Positions 14,863 through 21,783 of a stretch of 64,000 bases of DNA are shown here, piece after piece; within the stretch, counting starts at the first letter, position 1, and every line of letters starts with the position of its first letter. The stretch comes from Acidimicrobiales bacterium (GTDB lineage: Bacteria > Actinomycetota > Acidimicrobiia > Acidimicrobiales > SZUA-35), in NCBI GenBank assembly GCA_028285495.1, contig JANQPB010000044.1, positions 310,001 through 374,000 on the forward strand, in the 5' to 3' direction. A model generated the notes under the pieces. The model worked only from the letters and a program-made list of their open reading frames with translations, ran no database searches and was not told where the DNA came from. A program made the position numbers and the translations under genes.

Positions 14863-17070
14863 TCAGTTCGGCTGCAGGTCCCGGGCCGCCGCCCGCTCGA
14901 CGACGTCGACGGTCCCGGCACCGCCGTCGACCCGGACCCGGTCGCCGTCGTTGATGGCCCCGGTCGCACCCGCCACGTTGGTCACCGCCGGCAGGCCAAG
15001 CTCTCGGACCAGGATCGAACCGTGGGACAGGTCGCCACCGATCTCGACGACGACGGCGGAGGACCGGGCCAGCGTGGTCACCCACCCGGCGTCGATCGAT
15101 CGGGCCACCAGCACGATCGGCTCGGCCTCGGGACCGGTGGCCTCGCCGGCCGAGCCCCCCGGGCCGGACAGCGGGGCGAGGGACGGGCAGGCCGCCGGCT
15201 CGTCCAACACCCGGGCCACCCCGGTCACCGTCCCGGCGGTCAACGGCAGCCCCTGCAGCCCGCTGGCGCTCCGGCGACCGCCGGCGACCGGCAGCGGGTC
15301 GTGCAGCCCGATCACGTGGGGCACGTCGAGGCTGGCCAGCTCGCTGCGGAGCTGCTCCCGCTCGGCCCAGAACGCCGCGTCGGGCCGCCAACCGCCGTCG
15401 AGACGCCGGACCTCGTCGGCGGTGAGCAGCCACAGGTCGTCGGCCGACCGCAGCCGACCGTCGACCACCGCCCGCTCGGCCAGCGCCACCCCGGCCAGAC
15501 GGACGGCGGCGAAGGCCCGCATGGCGTCGTGGCGGAACCACTCACGGGCGGCGAGCGGCCGCGCCGCCAGCGCCCACAGCGGCCAGGTCAACGCACCTCG
15601 CACCGTCCGCTCCGGCAGCGACCGCGGGGCCGTCGAACCGCCGACCCCGAGCACGCTCGGGTCATCGGCGTAGCGGGGCCTGGCGATGTCGCTCTCGTAG
15701 ACCCCGCGGTGACCGAAGTCGGCCAGGAAGGCATCGAGCGACGCCGGTCCGTCGATGGCGGCGAGCCGGTCGGCGAGCTCGGTGGTGATCGTGCGGTGCC
15801 GGCCGGCGTGCTCGAACAGGGTGCCGGCGGACCGGAGGATGCCGAGCGGCGGGCCGATGGCCGACGACAGCGGGAACATCCCCGTCACCAGTTCGACGTA
15901 GGCCCGGTGCAGGTCGTCGACCACGCCGGTGAAGGTCGGCGCCGGCGGCGTCCCGATGGCGGCGACCCGGCGACGATTGGCCCCCGAGCGGGCAACGGCG
16001 ACGACCTGGGCCAGGCCGAGCCGCAACAGCGACGGTGTCTGGGCGAGGAGGCGGGCCGGTGCCACCGGGTCCCGCCGACCCGAGCCGCCACCGATCGAGC
16101 CGGCCACCAACGCCGTCGGCAGCCCGAGGTGACGGAGCATGTCCTCCAGGAGCGACAGGTTGATCATCGGACGCCCGGCCTTGACGTGCAGGAAGTCCCG
16201 GTCGGCCGGCAGGCCCGGGACCCGGCGGCGGTACCACTCGAACAGGTCGGGACCGGCCTCGGCGATGACGCTGGTCATCAGGTGCGACGGCAGCGCCGGG
16301 AGGATCTCGGCGTGGTTGGCGGCGGTGAGCGTCTCGTTGCGGAGCGGCGGGGCCGTGATCGGGCGGATCTGGAGCAGCCAGCAGGTGGTCCCGTCGTCGG
16401 CCCACTCGACATCCCACGGCTCGTCACCGAACACCCGCCGCACCGCGGCGAGGAGGCGTTGGAGCCGGCGTGGCCAGCCGACGGCCGGCCGCCCAAGCCG
16501 CGTCAGCTCGAACCGTTGACCGGGCACGAGGCCGGCGACGAGGCGCTCGGCGGTGCCGGGGGTGACGTTGACCAGGTCGTCGTAGGTACCGGGCTCGGAG
16601 AAGGCCACGCCGGAGAGCCGGGCCTTGACCATCGACATGACCAGCACGTCGCGACGGAAACGGCCAGGCCCGTCGCCGGGATCGTGGCGCCGAGCGGAGG
16701 CCAGGACCCGATCGACGGCGGCCGGCACGTCGGCGGGGGCGACGTCGAGCTGCGAGTCGAACCAGCCGGCGAGGCTGGCGTCGGCGGCGTCCTCGGCGCC
16801 GAAGGCCGAGCGGACGGCGACCCGGCCGGCCCCGATGCTGGCGACCCACGCCACCAGCGACGGAACGTCGGGGCACCCGTCGCCGTCGGGGATCGTGAAT
16901 CCGGCGGGCACCGGCAGGCCGGCGGCCAGCGCCCGGTCGAGCAACGCCGCCTTCGGCCCGACCCCGGCCGCCGCCAACGAGCCCGAGCCGAGGGCCAGGG
17001 CCGATCCCGGCGCGCTCGGGGCGCTAGCGGTCGACCGTCGCCAGCCCGGTCGCCAGGTCGGCCACGACAC
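14863..17070 (-). CDS. PEP-utilising enzyme / PEP synthase-like protein (dikinase family)
   Basis: The product (735 aa from the GTG at 17070) has an N-terminal ATP-grasp-like region (VGPKAALLDRALAAGLPVPAGF, RVAVRSAFGAED, WDVEWADDGTTCWLLQIRPI) and a C-terminal swivelling phosphohistidine domain with GGDLSHGSILVRELGLPAV, where the His should carry the phosphate. This order is that of PEP synthase, PPDK and rifampin phosphotransferase, but the ATP-binding part is short and the classical C-terminal PEP barrel is absent, as in rifampin-phosphotransferase-like proteins. Substrate unknown. GTG 17070 was chosen because GAGGAG lies seven bases upstream; it overlaps the alpha/beta-hydrolase by 47 bp. 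TTG 16977 is the alternative. Confidence 0.75.
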   Translation of the reverse strand: MSWPTWRPGWRRSTASAPSAPGSALALGSGSLAAAGVGPKAALLDRALAAGLPVPAGFTIPDGDGCPDVPSLVAWVASIGAGRVAVRSAFGAEDAADASLAGWFDSQLDVAPADVPAAVDRVLASARRHDPGDGPGRFRRDVLVMSMVKARLSGVAFSEPGTYDDLVNVTPGTAERLVAGLVPGQRFELTRLGRPAVGWPRRLQRLLAAVRRVFGDEPWDVEWADDGTTCWLLQIRPITAPPLRNETLTAANHAEILPALPSHLMTSVIAEAGPDLFEWYRRRVPGLPADRDFLHVKAGRPMINLSLLEDMLRHLGLPTALVAGSIGGGSGRRDPVAPARLLAQTPSLLRLGLAQVVAVARSGANRRRVAAIGTPPAPTFTGVVDDLHRAYVELVTGMFPLSSAIGPPLGILRSAGTLFEHAGRHRTITTELADRLAAIDGPASLDAFLADFGHRGVYESDIARPRYADDPSVLGVGGSTAPRSLPERTVRGALTWPLWALAARPLAAREWFRHDAMRAFAAVRLAGVALAERAVVDGRLRSADDLWLLTADEVRRLDGGWRPDAAFWAEREQLRSELASLDVPHVIGLHDPLPVAGGRRSASGLQGLPLTAGTVTGVARVLDEPAACPSLAPLSGPGGSAGEATGPEAEPIVLVARSIDAGWVTTLARSSAVVVEIGGDLSHGSILVRELGLPAVTNVAGATGAINDGDRVRVDGGAGTVDVVERAAARDLQPN

Positions 17071-17821
17071 GGGCGTACTCCTCGGGTTGCTCCAGCATCG
17101 GGAAGTGGTCCCAACCCGGCTGGATGACGGTGCGGGCCCCGGGGGCCTTTGCCGTGATGGCGTCGGCCTGCCCGGAGCGCAGGACCCGATCGTTCTCCCC
17201 CCACAACAGCACGGTTGGAACGGCGTCGACCGGGGCAAGCCCCTCGAACCACTCGACGTCGATGATCTCGAACATCCGGCCGAACGCCTCGCAGGTCCGG
17301 TAGCCATCGAAGAAGGTGTCGAGGTGGGCGGCCGGTGCCCCGATCGGGAAGAAGGCCCGCCGCCACAGCGGGCGGAGCGGGCGGGCGGCGATGAGCCGGC
17401 GGACGGCGGCCCGAACCGGGGCCGTCGACATCAGGCGGGGGAACAGGCGCCGGTCGAGGTCGGCCCCGACCGGGGCGTGAAGCACCAGGCCGCCGACGGC
17501 CTCGGGACGACGGCTGGCCAGGTCGAGGGCGATCGACCCGCCGATGCCGTGTCCGAGCAGGACCGGCCGAGACGAGCCCCTCCCGTCGTCCGGCTCGCCG
17601 CCGACGCCGACGCCGACGATGTCGTCGAGCAGCCCGGCCAGGTGATCGGCGTAGGAGTCGACCGAGCGGAGCGACGGATCATCGGGCACGCCGTTGAACC
17701 CGGGGAGATCGATGGCGTGGAAGTCGATCCCGTCGGGGAGGTGCTCGGGCAGGCGGGCGAAGCGGGCGCTGCCACCGCCGTTGCCGTGGACCGCGACGAT
17801 GGTCACCGGGTCAGCGGTCAC
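17024..17821 (-). CDS. Alpha/beta-hydrolase fold protein with Gly in place of the Ser nucleophile
   Basis: The 265-aa protein has a clear alpha/beta-hydrolase core: VAVHGNGGGSARF (oxyanion loop), HAIDLPGFNGVPDD, the nucleophile elbow, VPTVLLWGENDRV (acid Asp) and GWDHFPMLEQPEEY (catalytic His). The elbow reads LLGHGIGGSIAL, so the position normally held by Ser (GHSxGG) is Gly, encoded GGC. Asp and His are kept. A classical esterase mechanism is therefore not possible; it may be a binding protein, a non-hydrolytic enzyme or an inactivated copy. The GTG start overlaps the stop of the upstream thioredoxin-fold gene by 4 bp (GTGA), and its end overlaps the PEP-utilising gene. Confidence 0.85.
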   Translation of the reverse strand: MTADPVTIVAVHGNGGGSARFARLPEHLPDGIDFHAIDLPGFNGVPDDPSLRSVDSYADHLAGLLDDIVGVGVGGEPDDGRGSSRPVLLGHGIGGSIALDLASRRPEAVGGLVLHAPVGADLDRRLFPRLMSTAPVRAAVRRLIAARPLRPLWRRAFFPIGAPAAHLDTFFDGYRTCEAFGRMFEIIDVEWFEGLAPVDAVPTVLLWGENDRVLRSGQADAITAKAPGARTVIQPGWDHFPMLEQPEEYARVVADLATGLATVDR

Positions 17822-18399
17822 GGCCCCACCACCCCGGCATCGCCATCGGTTGCCGCCGCCAACGCCGCCGGGATCGCATCGACGTCGGGATGGTCACCGG
17901 CATGGGTCCCCCGGTGCTCCCAGATGATCGTGCGGTCGACGACGCCGAGCACGAGGGGCAGGGTCAACGGGTCGCCGATCTTGCGCCCGATCCGGTGACC
18001 CCGCAGCGTGGCCCGGACACCGGCAACCCACGAGCGCAGGCCGAACATCGCCCGCCACCCGCCACGTTCGACCCCGGCCGACCGGTAGAGGTCGGCGTCG
18101 GGATCGGCGACCGCAACCGCATCCCGGTCGAGCCGGTCGAAGAACATCGGGGCCTGCTCGGCCGTTCCCTGGTACACGAACACGACCGCCGGGTACCCGG
18201 GGTTCCGCTGACGGGCGCCGGCGAACTCGCCGACGAGTTGACGGTAGAACAGTCAACCGTGGTGCCTCAGGAAGACGAGGAGGGTCGGCTCGGTCGTCGC
18301 GTCGAGCAGCGAGCCGATGGTGGTGTGGCGGCCGAGGTTGCGGCCCTCGATGTGATGGTCGACGACGGCGCTCGGCAGGGGGCGGACCTGGGTGAGCAT
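17818..18399 (-). CDS. AhpC/TSA-like (PRXL2/SelL-type) redox protein with in-frame TGA at the catalytic Cys position
   Basis: Reading from the ATG at 18399, codons 1-193 form one continuous thioredoxin-fold protein interrupted only by TGA at codon 49 (18255-18253). The context is LLVFLRHHG-[TGA]-LFYRQLVGEF, where relatives of the AhpC-TSA_2 family have a redox CxxC. Coding quality is equal on both sides, and downstream parts match the family (VVFVYQGTAEQA, VAVADPDADLYRSAGV). The natural stop overlaps the next start by 4 bp. Just after the TGA the mRNA can form a 6-bp hairpin (arms AACTCG/CGAGTT, loop TCGG) where a bacterial SECIS would lie. Selenocysteine insertion is plausible; a nonsense mutation is the alternative. 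The second Cys of CxxC is Tyr. Confidence 0.6.
18224..18255 (-). promoter_or_regulatory. Possible bacterial SECIS-like hairpin downstream of the in-frame TGA
   Basis: On the minus strand the TGA (18255-18253) is followed by 13 bases and a perfect 6-bp stem (AACTCG / CGAGTT) closing a TCGG loop (about 18239-18224). Bacterial SECIS elements are short hairpins within about 15-40 nt of the UGA with a G in the apical loop; this fits in size and distance. If the closing C-G pair is open, the first loop base is G. An alternative GTTGAC/GTCAAC hairpin encloses the TGA itself. Confidence 0.4.
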
Positions 18400-18463
18400 G
18401 GCACTCGGTTCTTCGTCGGCCGGAGCCGGACGGATGCGAGCGCCCGCCCGTGTTCGATCCCCG

Positions 18464-19540
18464 TCAGCGCCGGGTCGAGCCGACCCGAAGCAACGCCTCG
18501 AGCGGTCCGGAGCGGACGTGGCGCTTCCACACGACGGCCGCCACCAGGAAGCCGCCGTACAGGGCGGCGACCGTGGCCCACTCCTGGGCGAGCGGGGTGG
18601 TCGACGGGCGGGGCACGATCTCGGTGGTCAGCACCTGGAACACGTAGAAGCTGAGGGCCACGGTGCCGAGGGTGGCCACCGGGCGGGTCGGCGTCGGCCA
18701 GCGCCGGGCGGCCAGCAGCGACAACCCGATCACGGCCGCCGACGTGCCGGCGGCGCTGACGACCCACGCCGGCATGGCCGAGTGGCCGCTGGCGTCGAGC
18801 AGGCGGGCGGCCCGGAACGTGCCGTCGCCGAAACCGGCCTCGCCGGCGAGGGGGTCGACGCCGAACCATGCGGCCAGGTCGCCGGCGAGCCACAGCGCCC
18901 CGAGGCCGACGGCGGTCCCGACGGCGGCGAGCTGGGCGGCCACCCGGTCGCGGCGCAGATCGAGACGGGCCAGCAGCATGCCGATGGCGAAGAAGGCGAA
19001 GACCGGGAAGAACGGGTAGTAGCCGTCGAACAACAGCGACCGGAGGCCGGGCCAGCCGTCGCGGACGGCGTCGACCGACGTCGGCTGCGGGGCGCGACCG
19101 ATCACCTGGTAGGTCAACCCGCCGATTGCGACCGAGGCGATGGCCGCGGCGCCGAGCACGCGGGGCGGGAGGCGACGGAGGAGCGGCGAGACGACGAACA
19201 GCAGGCCGTAGAACTGCAGGACGATGGCGATCCAGGTGTCGAGGCTGTCGAGCAGCAGCCCGAGCACGAACAGGATGGTGCCCCGGATCAGCAGGCCGCG
19301 ATCGGGGGTGGCCGAGCGGCGGGACACGAGTACCACCCCGATGCCGCCGAGCATCATGAACAGCGGCATCGCCCGGCCGTCCATGGCCCGGGCCAGCGCG
19401 GCCGCCGGACCGGTGTCGTCGGCGGCCCACACGTAGTGCACGATCACCATGCCGAGCATGGCCAGTCCTCGGGCCAGGTCGATCCCGTGGATCCGCCCGG
19501 TCCGGGCCCTCGTCGGCTCGGCGATGCGGGCCACATCCAT
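18464..19540 (-). CDS. Polytopic membrane acyltransferase-like protein (HGSNAT/DUF418/DUF1624 type)
   Basis: The 358-aa protein has about ten hydrophobic helices and begins with the family hallmark RIHGIDLARGLAMLGMVIVHY, shared by heparan-alpha-glucosaminide-N-acetyltransferase-like and DUF418 proteins, in which a membrane His is thought to pass an acyl group across the bilayer. AMDGRAMPLFMMLGGIG also fits that group. The acceptor is unknown, probably an envelope sugar or lipid. TAGGGT lies six bases before the ATG, indicating a leaderless transcript. It heads a same-strand cluster with the TGA-containing redox gene 64 bp downstream, the alpha/beta-hydrolase and the PEP-utilising homologue. 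Confidence 0.8.
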   Translation of the reverse strand: MDVARIAEPTRARTGRIHGIDLARGLAMLGMVIVHYVWAADDTGPAAALARAMDGRAMPLFMMLGGIGVVLVSRRSATPDRGLLIRGTILFVLGLLLDSLDTWIAIVLQFYGLLFVVSPLLRRLPPRVLGAAAIASVAIGGLTYQVIGRAPQPTSVDAVRDGWPGLRSLLFDGYYPFFPVFAFFAIGMLLARLDLRRDRVAAQLAAVGTAVGLGALWLAGDLAAWFGVDPLAGEAGFGDGTFRAARLLDASGHSAMPAWVVSAAGTSAAVIGLSLLAARRWPTPTRPVATLGTVALSFYVFQVLTTEIVPRPSTTPLAQEWATVAALYGGFLVAAVVWKRHVRSGPLEALLRVGSTRR

Positions 19541-19546
19541 GTCGAC

Positions 19547-19552
19547 ACCCTA
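19547..19552 (-). promoter_or_regulatory. -10 element of the acyltransferase operon (TAGGGT, 6 nt before ATG)
   Basis: TAGGGT precedes the ATG at 19540 by six bases on the minus strand with no ribosome-binding site between, the leaderless pattern. It probably drives the four-gene cluster that runs down to 14863. Confidence 0.5.
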
Positions 19553-19638
19553 GATGTCGGCAGCGAAAGTGGGGATCAAGTCCCCGGGCCACCGCTCGGG
19601 CCGCTCCCGGGCTGGCGGCAACCCCTCGGCGCCGGCGC

Positions 19639-20589
19639 TCAGCCGCTGACGGTGCGACGGAACCCGGCCAGGCGCCGCAGCACGTCGTACCAGAACGGCC
19701 CGCCCTGGGCGATGGCGGCACCGGCGATCAACCACCCGATCGGCGACCAGGCGTCGGGGCTGCGGTCCCACCACACCGGCAGGTCGAGGGCGTCCGCGGT
19801 GGCCGACACCTGGTCCCGGCAGGCCTCGCTCAGGGCGCCGGTGGCGTCGGGCTCGCACGTCGGGGAGTCGGCCAGGGCCTCGGCCTCGGCCACGACCAGG
19901 GCCCGCGTCACCTCGTCGCGGTAGAACTCGTTGGTGACGTCGAGGGCGTCGACGTTGAAGGCGACGGCAACGGTCAGGCCGATCGCGAACAACCACCATC
20001 GGGTGCGGCTGCGGTAGGAGTGGGTGAGTGCGTCCATCCGATCGTCGAACCAGGCCGACAGGTCGGTGCGGAGCTCGACGATCGTGTCGCCGGCGTGGCG
20101 GGCCACCGACTCCAGCTCGTCCCGCAACCGTCCATCGGGCAGCTGACCGATGGTGCGGCGGAACGCGGCGGTGTTCTCCAGCTCGTTGTCGCCGGAGAGC
20201 ACGTCGAGCAGCGCCCGGCTGAAGAGCTCGGGCTCGATGTGGTCGATGCGGGTCCTGGTCCCGGAGTCGCCCTGGCCGTCGAGCCCCTGGACGAGGGCAT
20301 GGGCGAAGAGACGGTCCTTGAGCGAGGGGTCGTCCGCCGTCGCCGCGCCGCGGGCCGGGCGCCGATCGTTGTCGCCGTTGAGCCCGAGGGCGACCTCGGC
20401 GGCCCGGCCCTGGTTCGAGGTCGGCCCGGTGTCGTTGTCGAGCAGGCGTCCGATGGCCCGCCACAGCTGCTTCGATCGGGTGGCCAGCCCCCAGGTGACG
20501 AACTCGTGCACCCCGGACGCCACCACGCTGAACACGAACACCACGAACACCACGCCGATGACGACGTCGAGAATCGTCGACACACCCAT
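19639..20589 (-). CDS. Uncharacterised membrane protein
   Basis: From the ATG at 20589 the product is 316 aa. It has an N-terminal helix (TILDVVIGVVFVVFVFSVVASG), a long, mostly charged cytoplasmic or external region of about 170 residues, a central helix (WWLFAIGLTVAVAFNVDAL) and a C-terminal hydrophobic stretch (PIGWLIAGAAIAQGGPFWYDVLRRL). The phrase GVHEFVTW after helix 1 and the C-terminal FWYDVLRRLAGFR look conserved in style, but I do not recognise the family. AGGGGG lies upstream of the start within a dyad-rich region. It is divergent from the DinB-like gene. Confidence 0.75.
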   Translation of the reverse strand: MGVSTILDVVIGVVFVVFVFSVVASGVHEFVTWGLATRSKQLWRAIGRLLDNDTGPTSNQGRAAEVALGLNGDNDRRPARGAATADDPSLKDRLFAHALVQGLDGQGDSGTRTRIDHIEPELFSRALLDVLSGDNELENTAAFRRTIGQLPDGRLRDELESVARHAGDTIVELRTDLSAWFDDRMDALTHSYRSRTRWWLFAIGLTVAVAFNVDALDVTNEFYRDEVTRALVVAEAEALADSPTCEPDATGALSEACRDQVSATADALDLPVWWDRSPDAWSPIGWLIAGAAIAQGGPFWYDVLRRLAGFRRTVSG

Positions 20590-20603
20590 ACCGCCTGCAC
20601 CCC

Positions 20604-20648
20604 CTGCATCCGCCGGCGGGACGAGTATCCATCGGCCGGCGGATGCAG
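20604..20648. promoter_or_regulatory. 14-bp inverted repeat in a divergent promoter region
   Basis: CTGCATCCGCCGGC (20604-20617) and its exact reverse complement (20635-20648) flank a 17-bp centre. The dyad lies between the divergent membrane-protein gene (start 20589) and the DinB-like gene (start 20695), ending 34 bp before the -10 hexamer of the latter. Operator for a dimeric regulator or an mRNA leader hairpin for the minus-strand gene are both possible. Confidence 0.5.
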
Positions 20649-20682
20649 CGGGGGATGGTCGTCCCGGCGTGGCACGGTCTCG

Positions 20683-20688
20683 TAGGCT
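20683..20688 (+). promoter_or_regulatory. -10 element of the DinB-like gene (TAGGCT, 6 nt before ATG)
   Basis: TAGGCT is followed by GCTGGC and the ATG at 20695. No ribosome-binding site is visible, so the message is probably leaderless. Confidence 0.5.
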
Positions 20689-20694
20689 GCTGGC

Positions 20695-21243
20695 ATGACG
20701 ACCGTCGTCGACGAGCAGGGCCGTCCGGAGCCGCCCGACCAGGGGGACGAGCTGGCCACCACCATCGGCTACCTCGAGTTCCTCCGGGCGACGCTGGCCT
20801 GGAAGTGCGCCGGCGTCGATGCCGATGGCATGCGGACCGGGATCGGCACGTCGACGATGACCCTCGGCGGACTGCTCAAGCACCTGGCCTGGGTCGAGGA
20901 CTACTGGTTCTCCTACCGGCTGCACGGCAACCAACCGGACGAGCGGTGGGCGGACGTCGACTGGGCCGAGGACCCCGACTGGGAGTGGAACTCGGCCGCC
21001 GACGACAGCCCTGACGAGCTACGGGCCCGCTGGTCGGATGCCGTCGAGCGGTCGAGGGAGCTGGTCGCCGACGCCCTGGCCGGGGGTGAGGGGCTCGATC
21101 AGCTGGCCGTCGGCTTCCCCGACGACGCCGACCGGGTGCCGAGCCTGCGGTGGATCCTGCAGCACATGAACGAGGAGTACGCCCGCCACGCCGGACACGC
21201 CGACCTGCTGCGAGAGGCGGTCGACGGGTCGACCGGCGAGTAG
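20695..21243 (+). CDS. DinB-like / DUF664 family protein
   Basis: The 182-aa helical protein carries the DinB/DUF664 (mini-circle protein) layout: LEFLRATLAWKCAGVD, LGGLLKHLAWVEDYWFSY with the first metal His, and LRWILQHMNEEYARHAGHADLLRE with the other two His of the metal-binding four-helix bundle. Members are related to thiol-dependent S-transferases such as mycothiol- or bacillithiol-dependent enzymes, so a detoxification role is possible. A small gene of unknown function follows after 24 bp on the same strand. Confidence 0.85.
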   Translation: MTTVVDEQGRPEPPDQGDELATTIGYLEFLRATLAWKCAGVDADGMRTGIGTSTMTLGGLLKHLAWVEDYWFSYRLHGNQPDERWADVDWAEDPDWEWNSAADDSPDELRARWSDAVERSRELVADALAGGEGLDQLAVGFPDDADRVPSLRWILQHMNEEYARHAGHADLLREAVDGSTGE

Positions 21244-21267
21244 CGACGGCCACGGAGGGCCACGAGG

Positions 21268-21765
21268 ATGGAGCTGCCGCTGTTCGAGGAGGTCGGTGAG
21301 GCGGTCCGCTCGATGGCCCCGGACGACGTCGGCACCGTCCGGTTCCGAGCCCACCGCCGCGGGCTCAAGGTGTGGTGCATCCCGCCGGGCATCGCCGCCG
21401 ACCAGGTCGAGGCGGCCGGCGGCAAGGCACCACGGGAGCACTACGAGGCCCAGGTGCTCACCCGGCGCCACGTCGACGGCACCGAGGGAACGGCGCTCGA
21501 GATCGGCTACCACGCCGAGCACCGCGACCCGGCCAGCAACGCCGCCGCCGTCGAGACGATCGCCGCGACCGAGTCGACGTGGCGGACCATCCTGGGCGAC
21601 GAGGCCGAGATCGGCGAGTTCTTCGCCATGCCGGACTGGCGGCGGGTGTCGGAGGTGTGGTTGGAGCCCGACCTCGACGACCCCGAGCTCGCCGTCGAGG
21701 TGGCCAGCCGGCTGGTCGACTATCTGGAGGCGATCGAACCGGCCCGCCGGGAGGCCCCGACGTGA
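21268..21765 (+). CDS. Hypothetical protein, 165 aa
   Basis: A soluble, acidic protein with no signal peptide or membrane helix. Visible features are an N-terminal helix (PLFEEVGEAVRSM), a beta-rich middle (GTVRFRAHRRGLKVWCIPP, ALEIGYHAEHRDP) and a C-terminal helix with MPDWRRVSEVW. I do not recognise the family. GGAGG and GAGG motifs precede the ATG at 21268. It lies 24 bp after the DinB-like gene and is probably cotranscribed with it. Confidence 0.7.
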   Translation: MELPLFEEVGEAVRSMAPDDVGTVRFRAHRRGLKVWCIPPGIAADQVEAAGGKAPREHYEAQVLTRRHVDGTEGTALEIGYHAEHRDPASNAAAVETIAATESTWRTILGDEAEIGEFFAMPDWRRVSEVWLEPDLDDPELAVEVASRLVDYLEAIEPARREAPT

Positions 21766-21783
21766 CCAGCGGTGGCCGCTGGC

